Source: Apostichopus japonicus (Eukaryota; Echinodermata; Holothuroidea; Aspidochirotida; Stichopodidae). Taken from it: DNA of 64,000 nt. Location of the stretch: the NCBI RefSeq assembly GCF_037975245.1, contig NC_092577.1, positions 22,718,398-22,782,397 on the forward strand, given 5' to 3'. The translations under genes were made by a program, and so were the position numbers. Each line of letters starts with the position of its first letter. The first letter of the stretch is position 1. This document shows positions 21,916-34,484 of this stretch, one piece after another. Under the pieces are notes generated by a model, which made no database searches, was not told the DNA's origin, and saw nothing but the letters and a program-made list of their open reading frames with translations.

Positions 21916-22182
21916 TTTATTTTCCTAATTGATAACACTATGTTGCCACGACGATGAGAAATTGAAATGGCCTACATTGACCTCTTGTCACAAGGAAAGC
22001 GATTTGAAAATCCAATATATTTATAAATAACTACTTTGTTTTTATGTATTAGAATTTTATACATATATATGTAAAATATAGATTAACATAATATATATTA
22101 AATCCATTCATGTATAATATATATATTAAATCAACTCATCATAACCTACCACACAAGTAGTCTGCATTTCACCTCTTGTTAT

Positions 22183-22275
22183 GTCTACGGCCACATCACG
22201 TTGACGATACCGGTTCTCGTCCGATCACCGAAGTCAAGCAACGTAGAGCGCAGTCAGTACTGGGTGCCGTAGGCT
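22183..22275 (+). pseudogene. delta26 5S gene
   Basis: Between beta spacers 21987 and 22339. It has normal CACGTTGACG, unlike 1087, and the private spacer change CTTTGATTTTCC shared with 51738. Confidence 0.87.
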
Positions 22276-22539
22276 TTGATTTTCCCAATTGATAACACTA
22301 TGTTGCCACGACGATGAGAAATTGAAATGGCCTACATTGTCTTGCCACAAGGAAAGCGATTTGAAAATCGAATATATTTATAAATAACTACTTTGTTTTT
22401 ATGTATTAGAATTTTATACATATATATGTAAAATATAGATTAACATAATATATATTAAATCCATTCATGTATAATATATATATTAAATCAACTCATCATA
22501 ACCTACCACACAAGTAGTCTGCATTTCACCTCTTGTAAT

Positions 22540-23022
22540 GTCTACGGCCACATCACGTTGACGATACCGGTGCTCGTCCGATCACCGAAGTCAAGCAACG
22601 TAGAGCGCAGTCAGTACTTGGATGGGTGACCGCCTGGGAATACTGGGTGCCGTAGGCTTTTATTTTCCTAATTGATAACACTATGTTGCCACGACGATGA
22701 GAAAGTGAAATGGCCTACATTGACCTCTTGTTATGTCTACGGCCATATCACGTTGACGATACCGGTTCTCGTCCGATCACCGAAGTCAAGCAACGTAGAG
22801 CGCAGTCAGAGCTGGGTGCCGTAGGCTTTTATTTTCCCAATTGATAACACTATGTTGCCACGACGATGAGAAAGTGAAATGGCCTACATTGACCTCTTGT
22901 TATGTCTACGGCCATATCACGTTGACTATACCGGTTCTCGTCCGATCACCGAAGTCAAGCAACGTAGAGCGCAGTCAGTACTTGGATGGGTGACCGCCTG
23001 GGAATACTGGGTGCCGTAGGCC
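22540..23022 (+). rRNA. 5S cluster of 3, middle copy delta26
   Basis: 22540 full (T33G), 22735 delta26 (CAGAGCTGGG), 22904 canonical with GGCC end. Pairs with 52095-52577. Confidence 0.9.
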
Positions 23023-23246
23023 TTTCTTTTTCTAATTAGAACACTGTCTTGCCACAAGGAAAGCGATTTGAAAATCGAATATATTAATAAATAACTCGAT
23101 TGTTTTTATATATTAGAATTTAATACATATATATGTGAAATATAGATTAACTTAATATATATTAAATACATTCATGTATAATATATACATTAAATCCACT
23201 CATCATAACCTACCAAACAACTAGCCTGCATTTCACCTCTTGTAAT

Positions 23247-23755
23247 GTCTACGGCCACATCACGTTCAATATACCGGTTCTCGTCCGATCAGGTAAGTCA
23301 AGCAACGTAGAGCGCAGTCAGTACTAAGGTGGGTGACCGCCTGGGAATACTGGGTGCCGTAGGCTTTTATTTTCACAATTGATAACACTATGTTGCCACG
23401 ACGATGAGAAATTGAAATGGCCTACATTGACCTCTTCTTATGTCTACGGCCATATCACGTTGACTATACCGGTTCTCGTCCGATCACCGAAGTCAAGCAA
23501 CGTAGAGCGCAGTCAGTACTTGGATGGGTGACCGCCTGGGAATACTGGGTGCCGTAGGCTTTTATTTTCCTAATTGATGACACTATGTTGCCACGACGAT
23601 GAGAAATTGAAATGGCCTACATTGACCTCTTCTTATGTCTACGGCCACATCACGTTGACTATACCGGTTCTCGTCCGATCACCGAAGTCAAGCAACGTAG
23701 AGCGCAGTCAGTACTTGGATGGATGACCGCCTGGGAATACTGGGTGCCGTAGGCC
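23247..23755 (+). rRNA. 5S cluster of 3, V-donor lead
   Basis: 23247 V-donor, 23442 canonical, 23637 G87A. Pairs with 52802-53310 (offset 29,555). Confidence 0.9.
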
Positions 23756-23979
23756 TTTCTTTTTCTAATTAGAACACTGTCTTGCCACAAGGAAAGCGAT
23801 TTGAAAATCGAATATATTAATAAATAACTCGATTGTTTTTATATATTAGAATTTAATACATATATATGTGAAATATAGATTAACTTAATATATATTAAAT
23901 ACATTCATGTATAATATATACATTAAATCCACTCATCATAACCTACCAAACAACTAGCCTGCATTTCACCTCTTGTAAT

Positions 23980-24293
23980 GTCTACGGCCACATCACGTTC
24001 AATATACCGGTTCTCGTCCGATCAGGTAAGTCAAGCAACGTAGAGCGCAGTCAGTACTAAGGTGGGTGACCGCCTGGGAATACTGGGTGCCGTAGGCTTT
24101 TATTTTCACAATTGATAACACTATGTTGCCACGACGATGAGAAATTGAAATGGCCTCCATTGACCTCTTGTTATGTCTACGGCCATATCACGTTGACTAT
24201 ACCGGTTCTCGTCCGATCACCGAAGTCAAGCAACGTAGAGCGCAGTCAGTACTTGGATGGGTGACCGCCTGGGAATACTGGGTGCCGTAGGCC
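23980..24293 (+). rRNA. 5S cluster of 2, V-donor lead
   Basis: 23980 V-donor, 24175 canonical with weak end. Pairs with 53535-53848. Confidence 0.9.
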
Positions 24294-24517
24294 TTCCTTT
24301 TCCTAATTAGAACACTGTCTTGCCACAAGGAAAGCGATTTGAAAATCGAATATATTAATAAATAACTCGATTGTTTTTATATATTAGAATTTAATACATA
24401 TATATGTGAAATATAGATTAACTTAATATATATTAAATACATTCATGTATAATATATACATTAAATCCACTCATCATAACCTACCAAACAACTAGCCTGC
24501 ATTTCACCTCTTGTAAT

Positions 24518-25221
24518 GTCTACGGCCACATCACGTTCAATATACCGGTTCTCGTCCGATCAGGTAAGTCAAGCAACGTAGAGCGCAGTCAGTACTAAGG
24601 TGGGTGACCGCCTGGGAATACTGGGTGCCGTAGGCTTTTATTTTCCTAATTGATAACACTATGTTGCCACGACGATGAAAAATTGAAATGGCCTACATTG
24701 ACCTCTTGTTAAGTCTACGGCCATATCACGTTGACTATACCGGTTCTCGTCCGATCACCGAAGTCAAGCAACGAAGAGCGCAGTCAGTACTTGGATGGAT
24801 GACCGCCTGGGAATACTGGGTGTCGTAGGCTTTTATTTTCATAATTGATAACGCTATGTTGCCACGACGATGAGAAATTCAAATGGCCTACATTGACCTC
24901 TTGTTATGTCTACGGCCATATCACGTTGACTATACCGGTTCTCGTCCGATCACCGAAGTCAAGCAACGTAGAGCGCAGTCAGTACTTGGATGGGTGACCC
25001 CCTGGGAATACTGGGTGCCGTAGGCTTTTATTTTCCTAATTGATAACACTATGTTGCCACGACGATGAAAAATTGAAATGGCCTACATTGACCTCTTGTT
25101 ATGTCTACGGCCATATCACGTTGACTATACCGGTTCTCGTCCGATCACCGAAGTCAAGCAACGTAGAGCGCAGTCAGTACTTGGATGGGTGACCGCCTGG
25201 GAATACTGGGTGCCGTAGGCT
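24518..25221 (+). rRNA. 5S cluster of 4, V-donor lead
   Basis: 24518 V-donor, 24713 T62A/G87A/C111T preceded by private TTAAGTCTACGG, 24908 G93C after private GATAACGC, 25103 canonical. Same gene order as 116-819. Pairs with 54073-54776. Confidence 0.9.
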
Positions 25222-25488
25222 TTTATTTTCCTAATTGATAACACTATATTGCCACGACGATGAGAAATTGAAATGGCCTACATTGACCTCTTGTCACAAG
25301 GAAAGCGATTTGAAAATCGAATATATTTATAAATAACTACTTTGTTTTTATGTATTAGAATTTTATACATATATATGTAAAATATAGATTAACATAATAT
25401 ATATTAAATCCATTCATGTATAATATATATATTAAATCAACTCATCATAACCTACCACACAAGTAGTCTGCATTTCACCTCTTGTTAT

Positions 25489-25581
25489 GTCTACGGCCAC
25501 ATCACTTTGACGATACCGGTTCTCGTCCGATCACCGAAGTCAAGCAACGTAGAGCGCAGTCAGTACTGGGTGCCGTAGGCT
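25489..25581 (+). pseudogene. delta26 5S gene
   Basis: CACTTTGACG type, between beta spacers 25293 and 25645; pairs with 55044. Confidence 0.87.
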
Positions 25582-25845
25582 TTTATTTTCCCAATTGATA
25601 ACACTATGTTGCCACGACGATGAGAAATTGAAATGGCCTACATTGTCTTGCCACAAGGAAAGCGATTTGAAAATCGAATATATTTATAAATAACTACTTT
25701 GTTTTTATGTATTAGAATTTTATACATATATATGTAAAATATAGATTAACATAATATATATTAAATCCATTCATGTATAATATATATATTAAATCAACTC
25801 ATCATAACCTACCACACAAGTAGTCTGCATTTCAGCTCTTGTTAT

Positions 25846-26328
25846 GTCTACGGCCACATCACGTTGACGATACCGGTGCTCGTCCGATCACCGAAGTCAA
25901 GCAACGTAGAGCGCAGTCAGTACTTGGATGGGTGACCGCCTGGGAATACTAGGTGCCGTAGGCTTTTATTTTCCTAATTGATAACACTATGTTGCCACGA
26001 CGATGAGAAATTGAAATGGCCTACATTGACCTCTTGTTATGTCTACGGCCATATCACGTTGACGATACCGGTTCTCGTCCGATCACCGAAGTCAAGCAAC
26101 GTAGAGCGCAGTCAGTACTGGGTGCCGTAGGCTTTTATTTTCACAATTGATAACACTATGTTGCCACGACGATGAGAAAGTAAAATGGCCTACATTGACC
26201 TCTTGTTATGTCTACGGCCATATCACGTTGACTATACCGGTTCTCGTCCGATCACCGAAGTCAAGCAACGTAGAGCGCAGTCAGTACTTGGATGGGTGAC
26301 CGCCTGGGAATACTGGGTGCCGTAGGCC
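25846..26328 (+). rRNA. 5S cluster of 3, middle copy delta26
   Basis: 25846 full with T33G and G106A (TACTAGGTGCC), preceded by TTTCAGCTCTTG; 26041 delta26 with CAGTACTGGG; 26210 canonical with GGCC end. Pairs with 55401-55883. Confidence 0.9.
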
Positions 26329-26552
26329 TTTCTTTTTCTAATTAGAACACTGTCTTGCCACAAGGAAAGCGATTTGAAAATCGAATATATTAATAAATAA
26401 CTCGATTGTTTTTATATATTAGAATTTAATACATATATATGTGAAATATAGATTAACTTAATATATATTAAATACATTCATGTATAATATATACATTAAA
26501 TCCACTCATCATAACCTACCAAACAACTAGCCTGCATTTCACCTCTTGTAAT

Positions 26553-27061
26553 GTCTACGGCCACATCACGTTCAATATACCGGTTCTCGTCCGATCAGGT
26601 AAGTCAAGCAACGTAGAGCGCAGTCAGTACTAAGGTGGGTGACCGCCTGGGAATACTGGGTGCCGTAGGCTTTTATTTTCACAATTGATAACACTATGTT
26701 GCCACGACGATGAGAAATTGAAATGGCCTACATTGACCTCTTCTTATGTCTACGGCCATATCACGTTGACTATACCGGTTCTCGTCCGATGACCGAAGTC
26801 AAGCAACGTAGAGCGCAGTCAGTACTTGGATGGGTGACCGCCTGGGAATACTGGGTGCCGTAGGCTTTTATTTTCCTAATTGATGACACTATGTTGCCAC
26901 GACGATGAGAAATTGAAATGGCCTACATTGACCTCTTGTTATGTCTACGGCCACATCACGTTGACTATACCGGTTCTCGTCCGATCACCGAAGTCAAGCA
27001 ACGTAGAGCGCAGTCAGTACTTGGATGGATGACCGCCTGGGAATACTGGGTGCCGTAGGCC
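26553..27061 (+). rRNA. 5S cluster of 3, V-donor lead
   Basis: 26553 V-donor, 26748 C44G, 26943 G87A. Pairs with 56108-56616. Confidence 0.9.
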
Positions 27062-27285
27062 TTTCTTTTTCTAATTAGAACACTGTCTTGCCACAAGGAA
27101 AGCGATTTGAAAATCGAATATATTAATAAATAACTCGATTGTTTTTATATATTAGAATTTAATACATATATATGTGAAATATAGATTAACTTAATATATA
27201 TTAAATACATTCATGTATAATATATACATTAAATCCACTCATCATAACCTACCAAACAACTAGCCTGCATTTCACCTCTTGTAAT

Positions 27286-28180
27286 GTCTACGGCCACATC
27301 TCACGTTCAATATACCGGTTCTCGTCCGATCAGGTAAGTCAAGTAACGTAGAGCGCAGTCAGTACTAAGGTGGGTGACCGCCTGGGAATACTGGGTGCCG
27401 TAGGCTTTTATTTTCACAATTGATAACACTATGTTGCCACGACGATGAGAAATTGAAATGGCCTCCATTGACCTCTTCTTATGTCTACGGCCATATCACG
27501 TTGACTATACCGGTTCTCGTCCGATCACCGAAGTCAAGCAACGTAGAGCGCAGTCAGTACTTGGATGGGTGACCGCCTAGGAATACTGGGTGCCGTAGGC
27601 TTTTACTTTCCTAATTGATAACACTATGTTGCCACGACGATGAGAAAGTGAAATGGCCTACATTGACCTCTTATGTAAACGGCCATATCACGTTGACTAT
27701 ACCGGTTCTCGTCCGATCACCGAAGTCAAGCAACGTAGAGCGCAGTCAGTACTTGGATGGGTGACCGCCTGGGAATACTGGGTGCCGTAGGCTTTTATTT
27801 TCCTAATTGATAACACTATGTTGCCACGACGATGAAAAATTGAAATGGCCTACATTGACCTCTTGTTATGTCTACGGCCATATCACGTTGACTATACCGG
27901 TTCACGTCCGATCACCGAAGTCAAGCAACGTAGAGCGCAGTCAGTACTTGGATGGGTGACCGCCTGGGAATACTGGGTGCCGTAGGCTTTTATTTTCCTA
28001 ATTGATAACACTATGTTGCCACGACGATGAGAAAGTGAAATGGCCTACATTGACCTCTTATGTAAACGGCCATATCACGTTGACTATACCGGTTCTCGTC
28101 CGATCACCGAAGTCAAGCAACGTAGAGCGCAGTCAGTACTTGGATGGGTGACCGCCTGGGAATACTGGGTGCCGTAGGCC
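27286..28180 (+). rRNA. 5S cluster of 5, fused unit with two K genes
   Basis: 27286 is a 121-bp V-donor with a TC insertion (ACATCTCACG) and C57T; 27483 G97A; 27675 K; 27870 with private TTCACGTCCG; 28062 K. Copy 2 has two separate units here (56841 and 57573). This cluster lacks the 343-bp alpha spacer plus V gene between them, consistent with an unequal crossover at the K/V position. Confidence 0.9.
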
Positions 28181-28404
28181 TTCCTTTTCCTAATTAGAAC
28201 ACTGTCTTGCCACAAGGAAAGCGATTTGAAAATCGAATATATTAATAAATAACTCGATTGTTTTTATATATTAGAATTTAATACATATATATGTGAAATA
28301 TAGATTAACTTAATATATATTAAATACATTCATGTATAATATATACATTAAATCCACTCATCATAACCTACCAAACAACTAGCCTGCATTTCACCTCTTG
28401 TAAT

Positions 28405-28913
28405 GTCTACGGCCACATCACGTTCAATATACCGGTTCTCGTCCGATCAGGTAAGTCAAGCAACGTAGAGCGCAGTCAGTACTAAGGTGGGTGACCGCCT
28501 GGGAATACTGGGTGCCGTAGGCTTTTATTTTCCTAATTGATAACACTATGTTGCCACGACGATGAAAAATTGAAATGGCCTACATTGACCTCTTGTTATG
28601 TCTACGGCCATATCACGTTGACTATACCGGTTCTCGTCCGATCATCGAAGTCAAGCAACGTAGAGCGCAGTCAGTACTTGGATGGGTGACCGCCTGGGAA
28701 TACTGGGTGTCGTAGGCTGTTATTTTCATAATTGATAACACTATGTTGCCACGACGATGAGAAATTGAAATGACCTACATTGACCTCTTGTTGTGTCTAC
28801 GGCCATATCACGTTGACTATACCGGTTCTCGTCCGATCACCGAAGTCAAGCAACGTAGAGCGCAGTCAGTACTTGGATGGGTGACCGCCTGGGAATACTG
28901 GGTGCCGTAGGCC
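28405..28913 (+). rRNA. 5S cluster of 3, V-donor lead
   Basis: 28405 V-donor, 28600 C46T/C111T, 28795 canonical with GGCC end, preceded by private GACCTACATT and TTGTGTCTAC. Pairs with 58303-58811 (offset 29,898). Confidence 0.9.
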
Positions 28914-29137
28914 TTTCTTTTTCTAATTAGAACACTGTCTTGCCACAAGGAAAGCGATTTGAAAATCGAATATATTAATAAATAACTCGATTGTTTTTAT
29001 ATATTAGAATTTAATACATATATATGTGAAATATAGATTAACTTAATATATATTAAATACATTCATGTATAATATATACATTAAATCCACTCATCATAAC
29101 CTACCAAACAACTAGCCTGCATTTCACCTCTTGTAAT

Positions 29138-29645
29138 GTCTACGGCCACATCTCACGTTCAATATACCGGTTCTCGTCCGATCAGGTAAGTCAAGTAACG
29201 TAGAGCGCAGTCAGTACTAAGGTGGGTGACCGCCTGGGAATACTGGGTGCCGTAGGCTTTTATTTTCACAATTGATAACACTATGTTGCCACGACGATGA
29301 GAAATTGAAATGGCCTCCATTGACCTCTTGTTATGTCTACGGCCATATCACGTTGGCTATACCGGTTCTCGTCCGATCACCGAAGTCAAGCAACGTAGAG
29401 CGCAGTCAGTACTTGGATGGGTGACCGCCTAGGAATACTGGGTGCCGTAGGCTTTTACTTTCCTAATTGATAACACTATGTTGCCACGACGATGAGAAAT
29501 TGAAATGGCCTACATTGACCTCTTATGTAAACGGCCATATCACGTTGACTATACCGGTTCTCGTCCGATCACCGAAGTCAAGCAACGTAGAGCGCAGTCA
29601 GTACTTGGATGGGTGACCGCCTGGGAATACTGGGTGCCGTAGGCC
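29138..29645 (+). rRNA. 5S cluster of 3, TC-insertion V lead, K end
   Basis: 29138 V-donor with TC insertion, 29335 G97A with private TTGGCTATACC, 29527 K. Pairs with 59036-59543. Confidence 0.9.
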
Positions 29646-29869
29646 TTCCTTTTCCTAATTAGAACACTGTCTTGCCACAAGGAAAGCGATTTGAAAATCG
29701 AATATATTAATAAATAACTCGATTGTTTTTATATATTAGAATTTAATACATATATATGTGAAATATAGATTAACTTAATATATATTAAATACATTCATGT
29801 ATAATATATACATTAAATCCACTCATCATAACCTACCAAACAACTAGCCTGCATTTCACCTCTTGTAAT

Positions 29870-30375
29870 GTCTACGGCCACATCACGTTCAATATACCGG
29901 TTCTCGTCCGATCAGGTAAGTCAAGCAATGTAGAGCGCAGTCAGTACTAAGGTGGGTGACCGCCTGGGAATACTGGGTGCCGTAGGCTTTTATTTTCCTA
30001 ATTGATAACACTATGTTGCCACGACGATGAAAAATTGAAATGGCCTACATTGACCTCTTGTTATGTCTACGGCCATATCACGTTGACTATACCGGTTCTC
30101 GTCCGATCACCGAAGTCAAGCAACGTAGAGCGCAGTCAGTACTTGGATGGGTGACCGCCTGGGAATACTGGGTGCCGTAGGCTTTTATTTTCCTAATTGA
30201 TAACACTATGTTGCCACGACGATGAGAAAGTGAAATGGCCTACATTGACCTCTTATGTAAACGGCCATATCACGTTGACTATACCGGTTCTCGTCCGATC
30301 ACCGAAGTCAAGCAACGTAGAGCGCAGTCAGTACTTGGATGGGTGACCGCCTGGGAATACTGGGTGCCGTAGGCC
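29870..30375 (+). rRNA. 5S cluster of 3, V-donor lead, K end
   Basis: 29870 V-donor with private CAATGTAG (C60T), 30065 canonical, 30257 K. Pairs with 59768-60273. Confidence 0.9.
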
Positions 30376-30599
30376 TTCCTTTTCCTAATTAGAACACTGT
30401 CTTGCCACAAGGAAAGCGATTTGAAAATCGAATATATTAATAAATAACTCGATTGTTTTTATATATTAGAATTTAATACATATATATGTGAAATATAGAT
30501 TAACTTAATATATATTAAATACATTCATGTATAATATATACATTAAATCCACTCATCATAACCTACCAAACAACTAGCCTGCATTTCACCTCTTGTAAT

Positions 30600-31108
30600 G
30601 TCTACGGCCACATCACGTTCAATATACCGGTTCTCGTCCGATCACCGAAGTCAAGCAACGTAGAGCGCAGTCAGTACTTGGATGGGTGACCGCCTGGGAA
30701 TACCGGGTGCCGTAGGCTTTTATTTTCCTAATTGATAACACTATGTTGCCACGACGATGAAAAATTGAAATGGCCTACATTGACCTCTTGTTATGTCTAC
30801 GGCCATATCACGTTGACTATACCGGTTCTCGTCCGATCACCGAAGTCAAGCAACGTAGAGCGCAGTCAGTACTTGGATGGGTGACCGCCTGGGAATACTG
30901 GGTGTCGTAGGCTGTTATTTTCCTAATTGATAACACTATGTTGCCACGACGATGAGAAATTGAAATGGCCTACATTGACCTCTTGTTATGTCTACGGCCA
31001 TATCACGTTGACTATACCGGTTCTCGTCCGATCACCGAAGTCAAGCAACGTAGAGCGCAGTCAGTACTTGGATGGGTGACCGCCTGGGAATACTGGGTGC
31101 CGCAGGCC
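30600..31108 (+). rRNA. 5S cluster of 3 with chimeric lead
   Basis: 30600 has a V 5' part, then canonical ACCG and ACTTGGATGGG, with private TACCGGGTGCC (T105C). 30795 C111T. 30990 has T114C (GCCGCAGGCC), an A.C mismatch in helix I, shared only with 60888. That change also removes an in-frame TAG and so opens a spurious short reading frame across the gene. Confidence 0.9.
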
Positions 31109-31332
31109 TTTCTTTTTCTAATTAGAACACTGTCTTGCCACAAGGAAAGCGATTTGAAAATCGAATATATTAATAAATAACTCGATTGTTTTTATATATT
31201 AGAATTTAATACATATATATGTGAAATATAGATTAACTTAATATATATTAAATACATTCATGTATAATATATACATTAAATCCACTCATTATAACCTACC
31301 AAACAACTAGCCTGCATTTCACCTCTTGTAAT

Positions 31333-31843
31333 GTCTACGGCCACATCTCACGTTCAATATACCGGTTCTCGTCCGATCAGGTAAGTCAAGTAACGTAGAG
31401 CGCAGTCAGTACTAAGGTGAGTGACCGCCTGGGAATACTGGGTGCCGTAGGCTTTTATTTTCACAATTGATAACACTATGTTGCCACGACGATGAGAAAT
31501 TGAAATGGCCTCCATTTACCTCTTCTTATGTCTACGGCCATATCACGTTGACTATACCGGTTCTCGTCCGATCACCGAAGTCAAGCAACGTAGAGCGCAG
31601 TCAGTACTTGGATGGGTGACCGCCTGGGAATACTGGGTGCCGTAGGCTTTTATTTTCCTAATTGATAACACTATGTTGCCACGACGATGAAAAATTGAAA
31701 TGGCCTACATTGACCTCTTGTTATGTCTACGGCCATATCACGTTGACTATACCGGTTCTCGTCCGATCACCGAAGTCAAGCAACGTAGAGCGCAGTCAGT
31801 ACTTGGATGGGTGACCGCCTGGGAATACTGGGTGTCGTAGGCT
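31333..31843 (+). rRNA. 5S cluster of 3, TC-insertion V lead, into beta spacer
   Basis: 31333 V-donor with TC insertion and G86A (AAGGTGAGTG), 31530 canonical after private CTCCATTTACC, 31725 C111T. A beta spacer with CTGCATTGTC follows directly. Pairs with 61231-61741. Confidence 0.9.
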
Positions 31844-32107
31844 GTTATTTTCCTAATTGATAACACTATGTTGCCACGACGATGAGAAATTGAAATGGCC
31901 TGCATTGTCTTGCCACAAGGAAAGCGATTTGAAAATCGAATATATTTATAAATAACTACTTTGTTTTTATGTATTAGAATTTTATACATATATATGTAAA
32001 ATATAGATTAACATTATATATATTAAATCCATTCATGTATAATATATATATTAAATCAACTCATCATAACCTACCACACAAGTAGTCTGCATTTCACCTC
32101 TTGTAAT

Positions 32108-32421
32108 GTCTACGGCCACATCACGTTGACGATACCGGTGCTCGTCCGATCACCGAAGTCAAGCAACGTAGAGCGCAGTCAGTACTTGGATGGGTGACCG
32201 CCTGGGAATACTGGGTGCCGTAGGCTTTTATTTTCCTAATTGATAACACTATGTTGCCACGACGATGAGAAATTGAAATGGCCTACATTGACCTCTTGTT
32301 ATGTCTACGGCCATATCACGTTGACGATACCGGTTCTCGTCCGATCACCGATGTCAAGCAACGTAGAGCGCAGTCAGTACTTGGATGGGTGACCGCCTGG
32401 GAATACTGGGTGCCGTAGGCT
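32108..32421 (+). rRNA. 5S cluster of 2 after beta spacer
   Basis: 32108 full (T33G). 32303 full with A50T (CGATGTCAAG); its pair at 62201 has the normal A. Here the second gene is full length where most beta blocks have delta26. Confidence 0.9.
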
Positions 32422-32688
32422 TTTATTTTCCTAATTGATAACACTATGTTGCCACGACGATGAGAAATTGAAATGGCCTACATTGACCTCTTGTCACAAG
32501 GAAAGCGATTTGAAAATCGAATATATTTATAAATAACTACTTTGTTTTTATGTATTAGAATTTTATACATATATATGTAAAATATAGATTAACATAATAT
32601 ATATTAAATCCATTCATGTATAATATATATATTAAATCAACTCATCATAACCTACCACACAAGTAGTCTGCATTTCACCTCTTGTTAT

Positions 32689-32781
32689 GTCTACGGCCAC
32701 ATCACGTTGACGATACCGGTTCTCGTCCGATCACCGAAGTCAAGCAACGTAGAGCGCAGTCAGTACTGGGTGCCGTAGGCT
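32689..32781 (+). pseudogene. delta26 5S gene
   Basis: CAGTACTGGG joint, normal CACGTTGACG; between beta spacers 32493 and 32845; pairs with 62587. Confidence 0.87.
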
Positions 32782-33045
32782 TTTATTTTCCCAATTGATA
32801 ACACTATGTTGCCACGACGATGAGAAATTGAAATGGCCTACATTGTCTTGCCACAAGGAAAGCGATTTGAAAATCGAATATATTTATAAATAACTACTTT
32901 GTTTTTATGTATTAGAATTTTATACATATATATGTAAAATATAGATTAACATAATATATATTAAATCCATTCATGTATAATATATATATTAAATCAACTC
33001 ATCATAACCTACCACACAAGTAGTCTGCATTTCAGCTCTTGTTAT

Positions 33046-33528
33046 GTCTACGGCCACATCACGTTGACGATACCGGTGCTCGTCCGATCACCGAAGTCAA
33101 GCAACGTAGAGCGCAGTCAGTACTTGGATGGGTGACCGCCTGGGAATACTAGGTGCCGTAGGCTTTTATTTTCCTAATTGATAACACTATGTTGCCACGA
33201 CGATGAGAAATTGAAATGGCCTACATTGACCTCTTGTTATGTCTACGGCCATATCACGTTGACGATACCGGTTCTCGTCCGATCACCGAAGTCAAGCAAC
33301 GTAGAGCGCAGTCAGTACTGGGTGCCGTAGGCTTTTATTTTCCCAATTGATAACACTATGTTGCCACGACGATGAGAAAGTGAAATGGCCTACATTGACC
33401 TCTTGTTATGTCTACGGCCATAACACGTTGACTATACCGGTTCTCGTCCGATCACCGAAGTCAAGCAACGTAGAGCGCAGTCAGTACTTGGATGGATGAC
33501 CGCCTGGGAATACTGGGTGCCGTAGGCC
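33046..33528 (+). rRNA. 5S cluster of 3, middle copy delta26
   Basis: 33046 full with T33G and G106A, 33241 delta26 (CAGTACTGGG), 33410 G87A with private CATAACACG. Pairs with 62944-63426. Confidence 0.9.
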
Positions 33529-33752
33529 TTTCTTTTTCTAATTAGAACACTGTCTTGCCACAAGGAAAGCGATTTGAAAATCGAATATATTAATAAATAA
33601 CTCGATTGTTTTTATATATTAGAATTTAATACATATATATGTGAAATATAGATTAACTTAATATATATTAAATACATTCATGTATAATATATACATTAAA
33701 TCCACTCATCATAACCTACCAAACAACTACCCTGCATTTCACCTCTTGTAAT

Positions 33753-34260
33753 GTCTACGGCCACATCTCACGTTCAATATACCGGTTCTCGTCCGATCAG
33801 GTAAGTCAAGTAACGTAGAGCGCAGTCAGTACTAAGGTGGGTGACCGCCTGGGAATACTGGGTGCCGTAGGCTTTTATTTTCACAATTGATAACACTATG
33901 TTGCCACGACGATGAGAAATTGAAATGGCCTCCATTGACCTCTTCTTATGTCTACGGCAATATCACGTTGACTATACCGGTTCTCGTCCGATCACCGAAG
34001 TCAAGCAACGTAGAGCGCAGTCAGTACTTGGATGGGTGACCGCCTAGGAATACTGGGTGCCGTAGGCTTTTACTTTCCTAATTGATAACACTATGTTGCC
34101 ACGACGATGAGAAAGTGAAATGGCCTACATTGACCTCTTATGTAAACGGCCATATCACGTTGACTATACCGGTTCTCGTCCGATCACCGAAGTCAAGCAA
34201 CGTAGAGCGCAGTCAGTACTTGGATGGGTGACCGCCTGGGAATACTGGGTGCCGTAGGCC
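33753..34260 (+). rRNA. 5S cluster of 3, TC-insertion V lead, K end
   Basis: 33753 V-donor with TC insertion after private ACTACCCTGC, 33950 G97A with private ACGGCAATATC, 34142 K. Pairs with 63651 onward; the following spacer instead shares private changes with 57372. Confidence 0.9.
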
Positions 34261-34484
34261 TTCCTTTTCCTAATAAGAACACTGTCTTGCCACAAGGAAA
34301 GCGATTTGAAAATCGAATATATTAATAAATAACTCGATTGTTTTTATATATTAGAATTTAATACATATATATGTGAAATATAGATTAACCTAATATATAT
34401 TAAATACATTCATGTATAATATATACAATAAATCCACTCATCATAACCTACCAAACAACTAGCCTGCATTTCACCTCTTGTAAT

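Larger units (their letters stand above)
9600..34102 (+). repeat. Giant tandem repeat, copy 1
   Basis: Unit order and private markers here recur from about 42.1 kb. Aligned anchors: 10563/43047 (CCAATC), 20761/49926 (TAACCGCCCG), 22011/51566 (TCCAATAT), 24851/54406 (ACGCTATG), 31132/61030 and 33728/63626 (CTACCCTGC). Copy 1 alone has three extra units (2,781 bp, within 12.2-15.0 kb) and an extra 538-bp unit near 15.7-16.2 kb. It lacks 390 bp near 21.8 kb and 343 bp near 27.8 kb. The left edge is approximate. Confidence 0.85.

Noticed and set aside
30965-31180. 71-codon open reading frame, repeated at 60863-61078
   Set aside because: It begins at the ATG of a short spacer, reads through a 5S gene and ends in an alpha spacer. 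It is open only because this gene has T114C, which removes a TAG present in that frame in other copies. No protein-like features.
31747-31989. 80-codon reading frame on the minus strand, repeated at 61645-61887
   Set aside because: It is the reverse complement of a 5S gene, short spacer and beta spacer. It has no known domain, and its second copy exists only because of the giant duplication.
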